DNA of 64,000 bases from Isoetes taiwanensis (lineage: Eukaryota; Streptophyta; Lycopodiopsida; Isoetales; Isoetaceae). Position 1 is the first letter of the stretch. Each line of letters begins with the position of its first letter. This document shows, piece after piece, positions 24,327-36,187 of this stretch. The stretch covers positions 9,441,018-9,505,017 of the forward strand of contig JAJEKV010000041.1 of assembly GCA_021234155.1 (NCBI GenBank). Direction: 5' to 3'. The translations under genes were made by a program, and so were the position numbers. The notes below the pieces were generated by a model, which did no database searches, was not told where the DNA came from, and saw only the letters and a list, made by a program, of their open reading frames with translations.

Positions 24327-24728
24327 TTGTATCTTTCATCACTAGGGGTGAATACTTTACGACCTTTGGTGAAAGAACGAGTTCATAAGCTTATCAAGTG
24401 TTATGCCGGACCCTTTAAAATTATGAAAAGAAAAGGTTTAATAGCATATGAGTTGCGCTTATGGCAGGACATTGGGATCCATCCCATATTTCATGTAAGT
24501 GAATTGAAGCATGTTATACTAGATACAGATAACGTGGCTAGCCCTGAGAGTATACCGTTTGTTTTGAACTCCTCTGTAACGTCAGAACATCTTTTGAATA
24601 GAAAAGTTTGGCAGCTGCACAATAGAGATATTGTAGAACATTTGGTCTTGTGGCAACGCCAGTCTCCCGAGGATGCTATATGGGAGTCAGATAAATTCAT
24701 GCAACAATTTCCTCATCTAACTGATTAA
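24327..24728 (+). pseudogene. Ty3/gypsy chromovirus integrase C-terminus and chromodomain (fragment)
   Basis: The 133-codon frame contains the C-terminal integrase segment (KCYAGPFKIMKRKG, IHPIFHVSELKHVI) followed after about 50 residues by a chromodomain-like end (NRDIVEHLVLWQRQSPEDAIWE, then FMQQFPHL). In intact chromoviruses this domain directs integration to marked chromatin. Everything upstream (gag, protease, RT, RNase H, integrase core) is missing; the match begins abruptly after the 150 bp tandem duplication. The natural stop, TAA at 24726, is followed by a polypurine tract and LTR, so this is the 3' end of an element. Confidence 0.88.
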
Positions 24729-24750
24729 ATTACCTTGAGGACAAGGTCTT

Positions 24751-24764
24751 AGAGGAGGGAGGAA
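24751..24764 (+). other. Polypurine tract of the chromovirus
   Basis: AGAGGAGGGAGGAA sits directly before TGTTAC, the predicted LTR start, as expected for plus-strand priming. Confidence 0.75.
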
Positions 24765-24765
24765 T

Positions 24766-25507
24766 TGTTACAAATGCTCCCAGGGGTAGGGCCAACATTT
24801 AAGGAACCCTTGATGGAATTCCATGAGCACAGGAGTATCGCCGATGGACCAACATGATGTAGTTGCTATATAATGGACCATAAGTCTGTAATTGGGCTAT
24901 GGGGACCATTACCGGGGTTAGTTCAAGTTGTGCCTAGGTGCCTAATATTTATATGGATAAACATTAGATAAAGAAAGAAAAAGGCTATGTTATTATTGGT
25001 GGACACGTGTCATGATATGGTTTGTTGAAATTAAAACAATTGGAAAACATCCAAATATGAATCGAGCTTTTGGGCTACCTGCATAGGCACAGCTACAGAT
25101 TTGGCCCTAGGCAGTATGAATTGCCTACGGGTTCGATTTTAAGATCATCCAATTTTGGATTTGGTGTGGAACGAATCTCTAATGCCTCTGTATCATACAT
25201 GGATAGGAGTTGATTTGCCATTTACAACCCAATTTCGACCTCCCTGAGCACTTTGGAATGTGTTCCAGATATCTAGGGAAGGGTTTGGCTGCTTGCAAGA
25301 ATTGTCTAGAAGAGACAATTCTTAAGCATTTGATTCTTGGAAGAATTGTCTTGCTTTTCGATTCTGTGATAGAATTAAGAGGAAGCAAGGCTTCCTGATT
25401 AGTTCTCTAGGAGGCTAATCCAAATGGTCGTGAGGAATTCATGGTGTGGGCGGTAGATCAATGGCCATTTCCTTTGTTGGTAGGTTTGCAAGTTTTACAC
25501 TGTGACA
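24766..25507 (+). repeat. 3' LTR of the chromovirus (probable extent)
   Basis: Starts TGTTACAAATG right after the polypurine tract. A plausible end is ...ACTGTGACA at 25507, giving 742 bp with complementary tips (TGTTAC / GTGACA, imperfect). No second LTR is present, so the right border is inferred only from the tip sequence and the abrupt change to purine-rich DNA. A TATATAATGG motif near 24868 could be its TATA box. Confidence 0.6.
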
Positions 25508-25510
25508 CTT

Positions 25511-26020
25511 AGGGGAATGGAAAAGGGCAAAAGGGAAAGGAGCTAAGAAGAAAAGGAAGGGAAAATGGGAAAAATGGTAAAAGAGGAAGGGCAAAAAAGG
25601 GACACGAAAGAGGAAAAATGGGAAAAAGAAAGTAAAAATGGAAAATAAAAAGGGGAGGGGAAGACGACAAAAGGGAGAAGGAATAAAATGGAGGGAAGCG
25701 GGGAAAGGGGAAAAAAGGAAGTGATGGGCAAAGGGGAAGACAGGAAAATGGGAAAAGAAAAGAGGACAAAGATGAAGTAGAATATGAGAGGAAATGGAAA
25801 AAGGGAAAAAAGAAAATGAAAAAAGAGAGGAGAAAAAGAAAAGGTAAAAAAAAGGCAGGAGAAATGTAAAAATGGAAAAAAAAGAAAGTGGAAAAAGAAA
25901 TGTATATGAAAAGGGGAAAAAGAAACAAGAAAGGAAAAATGGGGAAAAGAGAAAAAAAAAGGGGAAAGGGAAGAGCTGGAAAAAAATTTAAGGAAAATAT
26001 AAAAGGGGAAGGGGAAAGGA
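25511..26020. repeat. 510 bp purine-rich (GA) tract
   Basis: The plus strand is almost entirely G and A (GGAAAAAGGGAAAA-type motifs) with only scattered T and C. It lies between a retroelement LTR and the TAF5 start codon (26193). Long minus-strand ORFs of 160-175 codons across it are Phe/Ser/Pro/Leu-rich translations of CT sequence and are not genes. Such tracts can form triplex DNA and bind GAGA-type plant factors, which makes a promoter role for TAF5 possible but unproven. Confidence 0.9.
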
Positions 26021-26192
26021 TACAAATATGCAGCAACGCCTGTCTTGGTTGGCTAAGAAAAATGGCTGAATTCGCATAAACATCCTAAGCGCTTGGTTTT
26101 AGTACAACAAGAAAGGTATTAAATCCCAAATTTCACTTACCCCGATTTTGTCGTATAGCAGCTTTTAAAAATTGGGTAAGAAGCTCTTGGCG

Positions 26193-29100
26193 ATGGAGGA
26201 GGAACAAATCGAGAAGGCTGTTCTTGCCTACCTGAAGAAAAAAGGTTACAAAGCAGCAGAGCTTGCTTTCCAGGATGACCAACAAAGCCATCGTTCTGCA
26301 TCTTCAGCCAGCTCAGGACCATCCATGGAGCCCGTTGTGCTTAATCAGATACTTTTCTACTCCCGGTATTTATCATAACTTTTCCCTTTGAGTCCATCAT
26401 TGGCCTCTCTCATATGCACAGTAGCTTATAGGACAGAGTGGAAGTCATGTTGGATTTCTTGTTTTGGTCAAGTTGTTACATTGCATCTTCACTCATTGTG
26501 TGTATGTTTCTTGCGAAGGTCTGACAATGATCCCGGACAATATAGTGATGGATACAAGAAGCTTAGGTCCTGGGTGCACTCCTCTCTGGATTTGTACAAG
26601 GTCTGCTTTAGGTCTTTTTGTATGATCATAAATTATACCTTGCTGTCCTTCGTGGACGTAACACAATTCGGCTGCTTTTGGAAGAAAGTTATTAAATTTA
26701 ATAAGTGAGAATGTCTGTCATAAAACAATTAACTTTATTTTTGTAATGCTACAGTGTAGTGCCTTGTTGCTTGATTAAAGAAATGTAGTAGCGTTTGTAT
26801 CAATTAAAGGGTTTTATGAATTATTTATATCGTCAACTACTTGTAAATGCCTTATAAAGAATAACATGGCTTCCTAAATCAACTGCTTGAAGATGGGGTT
26901 GCTCAAGGCTGTGCTGTATATAGCTTTCAGGAGACATCAACTGCATTAATAACCTTTATATTGATAATGCCGTGAATGTTAACCTCTCATCATGGTCTCT
27001 TTCTTATGGGTCCTCATTCTAAGTTCAAGTGCATTTTCATTTCATTTAGCTTTTCACAGTGTATATTTTACTCATTTGCAGAATGAGCTGCTTCGCATTC
27101 TTTACCCTGTTTTTGTCCATTCCTACATGGACCTTGTTTCAAAGGGATTTGCTCAAGAAGGTATGGTACCCTGTGGTTACCCTTTAAAAAAAGATATTAT
27201 GATATAATGCATGCCCTCTTATAAGCAGCTCGGACATTCTTTCAAAGTTACCGTGAGGACCACGAGGCGATGCATTTGCATGACCTTCAAAAACTTGAAG
27301 GTCTTATATCCCCTGAACATTTAAAGGTACTGAAAGTCTATTTCCACTGAAAAGATTTCCTCGGAAGGCAATGACATGCCGATTAAATGTGCAGGAGAAT
27401 GACATTGCAAAGACATTGCGTGAAAATAAGGTTAACATCAAATTATGCCAGGTAAATTTCCTCCTATATTTTTTCCATAGGTGTTATGTGTTGAACATTA
27501 AGGCATTCAAGAAGAAAAGGAAAGAAACTTGTGTGCTTGATTTATACTGAGTGAAATCCTGAAGCGTCTCACTTTGCAGCAGATAGATGAATATCTCTGA
27601 CTGTTGATTGTGAGTTCCTTTCAGTATTCTTTCGAGCTTCTATTGCAATACCTTCATAGTACAGATTCCATGCTGATGCTTGGAATTGTGAATGCTCACA
27701 TAAATCTCAAAGGTTGGTCTAACAAAGTTCCAAATGTGTCTGTGCCTTTATATACTAATTACCATCTCATGATTATGATCAGTTTTTCCTGGTCAGCCCT
27801 CGGTGTTGCCCGAGGAAGAAGACTCACCTACATTACCTGGAAAAATGCAAGAGGCATTGGATTCTATTAACCAGAAAGAGATTTACTGGGGGGTAAGCAG
27901 AATTTGTTAGCTTTTATTGATATTATTCAAAAGCTTAGTAACTATCTTGTTATTTATCATGATTTGCAGGTGCTTGAAGATTCAATAGAAGATAGGTTCG
28001 AGAAAGAACAGACTGCAGATGCTGACAAAGCTGCATTGGAGGCCAAAGAAATAGAAGGTGAAGATGGAAAGGTGAGCACCATATATTGGGCCCATCTATA
28101 AATATATGCGTCTCCACTAATATGGACTGATGCAGAAGCGAGCTTCAGATGGAAAGCAGGGCCTGATGAACAAGAAACTAAAGAAAGATAAAGCGACTTC
28201 TAAGGATTTGAAGCTTGAGCAGAGCCGATCAAAGGTTCCTCCCGTGAAGCCCGAACTTACTCTTCCAATTATGTAAGGCCTTGATGGAAGTGTTCATTGC
28301 ACTTTATTTAATTAATGTGTTCTGGTAGACAACTTTGATCATTATTTCATGAAAGGGGAGCACAGAAAAGCTGGAAATAAGGTGGGGGGGCTGTTTTTGT
28401 TAAATGAACTAGTTTTATTAAGGCTTTTCAGCCATTCATATTTCTGCGCTGAGAAGAGGAGCTTAAAATATGGTGTGTTCAGCTGGATGGTTTCAAACAA
28501 AATGTTTAACGAACTGATTCTTGTTCCAAACGCCACGACTAAGTTAACGGCATATTGAAAATTAGTGTGTCGATGGACGCTTAAACACAAAACATTGTCT
28601 GAAAATTGTGTTTCTTTGTTTAAAATTTTCTGCATTTTTTAATGGGAATGTTACAACTTCATTCGGTTTTTGACATCCATGCTTTGTATTGATAGTGCAT
28701 GCTAAAATCCTCGCATTTTTAGTTTGCTATGGAGTTGATAGTGTAACTCTACTGGGTGACATTATTTTGGGCTATGATCGCCAAAACACTTATATGATAA
28801 GGCTGGAACAGGTCAGAAGAATCAGAGAGGAGAATATTGGAAGATTTGCGCAATCGTGTTCGGCTGGGAAGTAATGCATTGCCATCTGTGTGTTTCTATA
28901 CCTTTGTCAATACACATAACAGGTATGAGATTTGAATAGTTGGCTGAAAGCATTCAACTGAAAGAGGCAGCATCTAACAACATAAAACCAGATAGCTAAT
29001 GGCATAATATAATGTGAAAACCAGATAGCTAATATATTCATTGAAGTGCTAGAAATATCTCTTTTATCTTCCTAGCTTATTTTCCTACCACTTTTATAAT

Positions 29101-31165
29101 TATATATTTGCATTTGTTTTTTATAGTCTAAGTTGTTCATCTATATCTGCGGATGGTGCTCAGCTTGTTGGGGGCTTCTCAGATTCGTCATTAAAGGTAG
29201 GCCAAGTATAAAGATTTAATTGTGTAGATAATCCAATGTGATCTGGATGAAGACATCTTTTCTTTGCACGAATCTAGAATTGAGTTTAGAGTTAGCTCTT
29301 AGATCTTTTTGACAATGGAATATTTATAGGTTTGGAACATGGAAAAACTTGGAGAACGTGACATTTCTTCGGAAAATGGTACAACGAATTTTGCGGATAA
29401 AAGCTAAATTTGTTTTTAGAAGTCACATTTAAGCATCATTTCAAAATCTTGAATGAACTGCTTAGACTATCTGCAGGTATTAATATTGGTAATAAGGACA
29501 ATGGATCAGCATATGTGCACTTGACAGGCCACAGTGGACCTGTATATGCAGCCCAATTTAGCCCTGACTCAGATTTATATGCAGCCCAATTTAGCCCTGA
29601 CTCAGATTTCCTTCTTTCTGCTTCTGCAGATTGTACAGGTAAAAGAATTTGCATAAATTCAGTATTGCACTGACAAAAGCAATCTCTGCCGCTGCCAATT
29701 CTTCTTTGAAATATGCATTTTGGGCATTATTATATATTGTGTTTGGTTTCTGATGTGGCCCGTATTTTTGAATTTGTAGTTCGTCTTTGGAGTCTGAAGC
29801 TCAAGACAAACCTTGTTTGTTACAAGGGCCACAATTATCCTGTCTGGGATGTCCAGGTAATATATAATATTATTAGCGCATTCTTTCCTCCAATTTAAAT
29901 TAAGAGTTTTGCATTTTCTGACATATTCTCCAGTTTAGTCCTGTTGGTCACTACTTTGTCAGTGCATCACATGATAGAACTGCTAGAATATGGTCAATGG
30001 ACAGGGTGCAACCTTTGCGTATACTTGCAGGACATCTTTCCGATGTTGATGTAAGCATGATCACTTGCTTGATGTCTAAAATGATAATTTAAATGTATTT
30101 GAGAACTACTTTCCTGCAGTGTGTGCAATGGCATGTCAATTGCAACTATATTGCGACTGGATCCAGTGACAAGACCGTAAGATTATGGGATGTGCAAACA
30201 GGGGAATGCATGCGTGTATTTGCTGGACACAGGGGAATGGTCGTGTCCTTGGCCATGTCACCTGATGGGCGTTATATGGCATCTGGAGATGAAGATGGTG
30301 CAATAATGATGTGGGATTTGGCAACCACAAAATGTGTATCTCCTTTGCTAGGACACACGGGTAGTGTATGGAGCCTTGCATTCAGGTAATATCCCTTTGT
30401 TGTTTCCAGAGTCTCAAGATTTTTAAGCAAATGTTGCATATAACCATAACACAACATTTTGTTAAGATCCTGAGAGATTTTGATGACCCTATGCTTGAAG
30501 GAAGATTCTACTGGTTTAATAAATTTGGAGATGCAAATGCCCGCATGAGCATTTTGCTGCTAATTGCGAGCATAACTCTGATAATGTTTAGACGCTGGAT
30601 GTATGAATGGTTGTTGAGTGTTTCATGACATATGCCAAAGAGGTTGTCCACTGTGCTACTCAGAAAAGCCGATTTGCCAGCATTAAATTTTCCAAATGTT
30701 CATTGAAATTTGCTTTCCACTCGTACTACATTTAGGAATTGAAGATATTCTTTATTCCATGTGTAAATAACTAAACTCCATGTTTTATCCCAGCGGTGAA
30801 GGTTCTTTGCTTGCTTCTGGCTCAGCAGACAATACACTGAGGTTGTGGGATGTCAATGCGAGTTCTAAAGCCTCTCGCACTGCAGACAAGTATGCACATT
30901 TTTTAAAGTCATATGGTTGTTCTTTCAGATTCTTAATGATGGAGAAAGATGCATTACAGATCTGGTACTGGTCGACGGCTAAGGCTTTTGAAAACGTTAC
31001 CAACTAAGTCTACTCCTGTCCATGCTCTTCGGGTAGGTTTGTTTGGTGATGGTGTGTGGGACCACCCATTTTGATTTTGCGTAATGGTTTTTGCAGTTTT
31101 CTCGGAGGAACCTCCTATTTGCAGCTGGTCCTTTCAGTTCTCCAAAATTACAAGATAAAATTTAA
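26193..31165 (+). CDS. TAF5: TFIID subunit TAF5 (LisH, NTD2, WD40), 19 exons, 671 aa
   Basis: TAF5 is a scaffold of the general transcription factor TFIID in the nucleus. Exons: 26193-26365, 26519-26600, 27082-27160, 27229-27326, 27395-27451, 27625-27712, 27783-27892, 27970-28071, 28136-28272, 28812-28922, 29127-29196, 29330-29378, 29477-29638, 29780-29856, 29934-30050, 30120-30385, 30794-30889, 30960-31032, 31097-31165. All introns are GT-AG and the frame is open throughout, 2016 bases, close to the ~670 residues known for plant TAF5. Domains: LisH at residues ~3-30 (IEKAVLAYLKKKGYKAAELA), the TAF5 N-terminal domain ~65-230 (LRILYPVFVHSYMDL, YSFELLLQYLHS), a charged linker, then WD40 repeats ~345-655 (ATGSSDKTVRLWDVQTGEC, ASGDEDGAIMMWDL). 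The start is the first ATG in frame with LisH. Oddity: residues 409-419 are repeated as 420-430 by a 33 bp tandem duplication in exon 13. No stop or frameshift was found, so the gene appears functional. Confidence 0.96.
29545..29610 (+). repeat. 33 bp in-frame tandem duplication in TAF5 exon 13
   Basis: Units 29545-29577 and 29578-29610 are identical except for the last base (TTA against TTC). Each encodes YAAQFSPDSD plus L or F, the inner strands of one WD40 blade, so the protein has that segment twice. Confidence 0.95.
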
Positions 31166-31383
31166 ATATCTGAAGAGTAATTTCATTTATCAAATCCAAG
31201 TTGCAGATTGTGATAGAGGAAGCCAAACAACAGGCACACTGACTGCAGACAGACTTGTACAGAAAAAGTGCATCCGTGTCATCGCACTTCTCTATTTGGC
31301 ATTTGACACAGTTATCAGCAGGCACACAGGCGCATTCGAGAGTAATTTCCATGCACACTGCACCATAGCTCACTGTGTGATGC

Positions 31384-32152
31384 TGATACAATTGACGATA
31401 TTGCAATGAAGTAAAATCCCAGTTTATATTCAACACTGATGCAAAAAGTAAACAAAAGAGACCAGGATTCTGTTAATCAGAGATAAACAACTGGCGCAAT
31501 GCCTGGACAACTGATAGGAGCACACTTTCAACCACCCAACCGGGCTCAAGCACAAGAAATCTTTATCTTGCACAAGAAATCGTTATCTTGTTTGCAGCAA
31601 GGATCCAATGTCCAAGAATTCGTTATCTTGGGAAGTCGTATTGGCAGCAGTGGCTTATGGCAAGGTTGTCAAAAAGCTTTGGCGGAAAAACAAGTTCAGA
31701 GCTGGGGTCGATGCTTCAGTCAGGGGCGGTAGTCTGAGCTAGGCTGGGATCAGATGGTTTTCAATGCAGGACTTCACATCTCTTTATACGGATTGATGGA
31801 CGAACCTTTTTCCCTTTTTAACGGATTTAGCTCATGAAAAGGCAGCCAGGAATAGGTAAGATAATTTTAGTTGCAGATTTGCCTTTTTCTATTTGGATCA
31901 TCCTTTTTCCAGCACGTTTCGAGAATCTGGTAGCCTATATGATGGAAACGATCTATCTAGAGCGGTTCCGGATCAAATCCGGGAGGTTTTTGGCTGTAAC
32001 TCGTGACTGCCATTTCGACCGCCGTTATCAGCCAATTCACTACAGTTTAGTCACAAGGAGATTTTTGGTCAATTTATTATTTCTTTCATAAGCCATGCCC
32101 ATGCCATTGGATCCTTGTGCCTTGAACCTCTCCCCCGAGCTGCTCCGTATCA
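31384..32152 (-). repeat. 3' LTR of the gag-only element (769 bp)
   Basis: Direct repeat of 33818-34589. Most differences from the other LTR fall where that copy has CG (see findings). Confidence 0.93.
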
Positions 32153-32599
32153 GGTCCTTCCCTTCTTTCAGTCGATCGACCTCGATCGCCCTATAACCCT
32201 GAAAGAAATTCCATCAAAAACTCTTGTCATGAAAAGAGGTGTGTTTGGTCCTTCCCTTCTTAAGGCCAATCTCTTTTCCCTGGGAATGTTCTTTTTTTCT
32301 CGATCCTCCAAGGCGTGGTCCGCGACTTGACGAAAAAAAAATCTCCATGCTGATCCATCAAGTAGGCGTCCCTCACTTGAATGGAATCATGGCATCCCCA
32401 AAATTTTTTCGATATTCCGAGTAGGTTCCCACCCCTACTCGGACAGAAAGTAAATCCCTTTCTAACAAGAAAGATAGTTCCCTTCCATTAGGAAGCAATA
32501 AAAAAATTCCATTTTATTCAAAAAAAATCACATACATTTAAATAGTTATGCATAACCTACTAAAACTCAAACCAAACTAAGATAAATGACCAATAGTAT

Positions 32600-33540
32600 G
32601 ACCGATAGTTAATCGGCTTCTTTCATACTCCCGGTCAGCTTTTTTCAAAGCCACTTTTTGTCGACTTTGTCGGATGTTTTTCGCAATAGTATGCATTAAC
32701 GCTTTTCCTTTGTCCCCCTTGCTTTTGGGAATTTCAATTTCGGTTTGAGGCTTGTCTGTAGGTGTCTGTCTTTTTGGGCAAGAAGCTTTAAAGTGAGGTC
32801 CACCACATATGTAACAACCCCTTTCTGGTGCATTCGCCGCTTTCGATTTGTAATGTTGTTCCAGTACTCTGTTTGGTTTCTTGAGTCTCTGCGATCATCA
32901 TTGAATCGAACTCTTTTTGCTCCATTGTTGCTCGCCTTATCTGTGTCGCGCTTGCCATTATTCTCCTTGGGATACCCTTCCCATATATCATACTTTGCCC
33001 CCTTGGGATTAAATTTTCTTTCTGCAGCTTCGGCTTTTCGTACCGCTTCATCTAACGTTTGAGGTTCAATGAGCCTAAGCTCAGCATACAACTCATCTCT
33101 CAACCCGTAAATATATTTCTGGTTAACTCTTTATCGCCGAGACCTTCCATTTGAACCGACAAATGGTTAAATTTGTTGGTGTGTCTTGATAGATGATTCT
33201 CCTTCTCCTTGTGTGAATATATCCCATTCCCTTCAAGATCTACAAAATAGCTTGCGGGTAAGTTATGGCTTTGAAGGCTCTTTTAAATTCTGCCATGTCT
33301 TAATCATCGGGACCATTCTCTTCCTTCCCCGCCACCAAATTCGGGCAACATCCGTAAGGTATTTATCCATGGCACGAAGTTTACGCAACTTCGGTGGCTC
33401 CAACTGCGTTCAAAAACTTTCCCATGCGACTAAGAATCCCATAACTATAGGGGGACTCCTCTTTCCCCGAGAAAGTCGGCATGCCCTCCACCTTTTGCGA
33501 CCATTTGATCCCCGGCGGTAGCATTAGCTAGATTGGGAGA
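32600..33540 (-). pseudogene. Degenerate gag of the gag-only LTR element
   Basis: Minus-strand reading gives a Retrotrans_gag-like segment in pieces: ARIWWRGRKRM, then NHLSRHTNKFNHLSVQMEGL, then after a shift YIYGLRDELYAELRLIEPQ and EAVRKAEAAERKFNPKG (frame 33103-32696). A CCHC knuckle in another frame, CYICGGPHFKASCPKR-like with an altered spacing, lies near 32800. At least three frame changes and stops near 33260-33280 show it is no longer translated as one protein. Intact gag would form the RNA-packaging particle. Confidence 0.75.
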
Positions 33541-33803
33541 ATTTGGCGAGAATTATCGGCTAGCATGGATTAACAGTGGAGGTTGATTTGGAAGTGGAGG
33601 TTGGGGATTGCTTGGTAAGAATCCATAAAGCAAAGCTATTTGTTCCAACTTGGTTTGATAATCTTGCTCGATGTAGGTGGTGGCAAAGCAATTTGATTAG
33701 CAATTTGCTTGGCTATAAAATCTGCCGTTCTTAGCGCTGGCATCACTGGCTTGTCGTAGATATTAAAACGGTGGCCATTGCACGGATATGGGAATAGAAT
33801 CTA

Positions 33804-33815
33804 GGCTCGATACCA
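33804..33815 (-). other. Primer-binding site of the gag-only element
   Basis: Minus strand TGGTATCGAGCC, two bases downstream of the 5' LTR end, a variant of the TGGTATCAGAGC site used with initiator-Met tRNA. Confidence 0.75.
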
Positions 33816-33817
33816 CT

Positions 33818-34589
33818 TGATACAATTGACGATATTGCAATGAAGTAAAATCCCGCTTTATATTCAACACCGATGCAAAAAGTAAACAAAAGAGACCAGA
33901 TTCTCGTTAATCGAGAGATAAACAACCGGGCGCAATGCCCGGACAACCGATAGGAGCACACTTTCAACCACCCAACCGGGCTCAAGCACAAGAAATCTTT
34001 ATCTTGCACAAGAAATCGTTATCTTGTTTGCGCAAAGAAGGATCCAATGTCCAAGAATTCGTTATCTTGGGAAGTCGATTGGCGGCAGTGGCTTATGGCA
34101 AGGTTGTCAAAAAGCTTTGGCGGAAAAACAAGTTCGTGAGTGGGGTCGATGCTTCGGTTAGGGGCGGTAGTCCGAGCTAGGCCGGGATCGATGGTTTTCA
34201 ATGCGAGGACTTCACATCTCTTTATACCTGGATTGATGGACGAACCTTTTTCCCTTTTTAACGGTTTAGCTCATGAAAAGGCAGCCCGGGAATAGGTAAG
34301 ATAATTTTAGTTGCAGATTTGCCTTTTTCTATTTGGATCATCCTTTTTCCAGCACGTTTCGAGAATCTGGTAGCCATGATGGAAACGATCTATCTAGAGC
34401 GGTTCCGGATCAAATCCGGGAGGTTTTTGGCTGTAACTCGTGACTGCCATTTCGACCGCCGTTATCAGCCAATTCACTACAGTTTAGTCACAAGGAGATT
34501 TTTGGTCAATTTATTATTTCTTTCATAAGCCATGCCCATGCCATTGGATCCTTGTGCCTTGAACCTCTCCCCCGAGCTGCTCCGTATCA
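33818..34589 (-). repeat. 5' LTR of the gag-only element (772 bp)
   Basis: Ends GTATCA next to the primer-binding site and begins TGATAC at 34589, followed outward by GATGC. Confidence 0.93.
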
Positions 34590-34594
34590 GATGC

Positions 34595-36187
34595 AGGCAG
34601 AAGGGTAGTGTAGAGGAGACCAAGAAAATTGTAGTATTTAATACTGCTGTACCAAAAGTGAAATGAAGTGCTTTTTTTTACGTCATACCAATAGAGCGAA
34701 CCAGTGCTGGGAAAACTCCAGGGTAAAGAAGGTTTTTCCGACTAAAAACTGAAGACGTCTGTTGAGGCATGGCAGGAAATTTTCTGAAAGGTTTTCGTGT
34801 ATTTTTCTATAAGGAGGATGGATAGAAATCTCCGCTGGGAATTCTGGAAATAGGGGAACATTAGGAGATTTTCTGGTAGGCTCTAAAAGTTTCCCACATT
34901 GGAGCCAACATCATGCGTTTTAGATATTCAGAATTTACTCTTACTGAAGTGTAATTTTTTGACTACAGCATGAGAAGCTACTTGGCTAATGGAAGGTTTA
35001 ACGGTTCAATTGACTTATTAATCAACTGACTTTATTAACTGACATGAATATACGGAAGATTCTAACTAAGGAAGTATTAATGTGCTTATAGCTTTTTGTT
35101 TTAAGATCATGGATAGCCATAGGCACAGGGGTCAACTTATAAGGGTAGACTCTACTTTTTTTTCTAATGGCGTATTTTGAGTTGCCCTTTTTATGGAAGG
35201 CTAAAATTGTATCAGCCCTTTCTATTTTATGGTGCAATGTAAACTGCCCTTATTTACTGCAAAACTCATTATAAAACAACATTTGTCTATCAAATCACAC
35301 ATTTATAGAAAACAAAGTAATTTTTGTTTAAAAAAACATAGCAGTTTATATGTTTATAAACATATCATAGTCGGAATATAAAGAGAATATAAACCCTTTT
35401 TGAGATTTCAAGCTGTAAAATTTGTTGATCAGACAATAAAGAATGGAAGAACGCAATAAAGAACTGGCAGGAATAGAAAGAAATGCATTAAAGCAAATAA
35501 AATACAAAGGAATTGGAAACAAGCACTAAACTGCCAGGTTTTTCATATGAATCAAATGCCATGCACGATGCAATGGCAAAGCAACAAAATTTGATTTGAG
35601 AATGCATGCCAATGAGTCTAATTCTTGATTTTTTTGTCTCTGTCTGGTGATTTTGATCACTCCGGGGACTCCGATCACTAGGTAGAAGGAACTTCCCATC
35701 CGCCCGCCGCAAAAAATAAACGCTGCCTTTTGTTTTTCAATGTCTTTTCTTTTCTTTTATTTTTTTTTTCTTTTGTTTTTCAAAAATTGGCTTTCATAAT
35801 TATAGATTTTATTTTCTTGCTTTTTTACAATTTTATATAGGATAATGATATACATTTTGGCTATTGATGTGAATAGAATTTTAAGGCTTTTTTAAATCCT
35901 TTCCCTTATTTTAAAGGTTTCTTAATTTTTTGCCCTTTCAAGGGGAAGAATTGAAAGTGCATTTTTCGTATGCCACCCTTATTCATAATGGCTATAATTT
36001 TTTTCCCCTTCTTTTGCAGGGGAGGAGACCTATTTAAGGGTGTGCAGGCCATGAAAGTTGATCACTGCATAGGCAATGTTCAGTTAGAAGCAATTACTTT
36101 AAGGGCCTACTTTATTTATGGTAACTTTCCCTCTCACATAATCTCTCAATGCAAGTTGCAGATCTTGTCAGGCGGCCACCATCCTTC
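34595..36187. other. No gene recognised
   Basis: Starts with what was contiguous with the TAF5 downstream flank before the retrotransposon inserted. AT-rich, with T-runs at 35730-35800. ORFs at 35022-35237, 35488-35712 and 35970-36194 have no recognisable features. Confidence 0.5.

Larger units (their letters stand above)
31384..34589 (-). mobile_element. Complete gag-only (non-autonomous) LTR retrotransposon with TSD
   Basis: LTRs at 33818-34589 (5') and 31384-32152 (3') begin TGATAC and end GTATCA. Both outer edges carry the 5-base target duplication GATGC (31379-31383 and 34590-34594). On the minus strand a primer-binding site TGGTATCGAGCC (33815-33804), resembling the initiator-Met tRNA complement, follows the 5' LTR by two bases, and a purine-rich tract (about 32167-32153) precedes the 3' LTR. 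The 1.67 kb interior holds only gag remnants; no protease, RT or integrase is present. It would need proteins from another element. Insertion lies about 220 bp past the TAF5 stop, possibly in its 3' UTR. Confidence 0.92.

Noticed and set aside
25509-26036. Minus-strand ORFs of 160 and 175 codons
   Set aside because: They are Phe/Ser/Pro/Leu translations of the pyrimidine strand of the GA tract; two overlapping frames are open at once, as expected from composition.
31499-31732. ORFs repeated at 31499-32330 and 33935-34528
   Set aside because: Both sets fall inside the two LTRs of the gag-only element.
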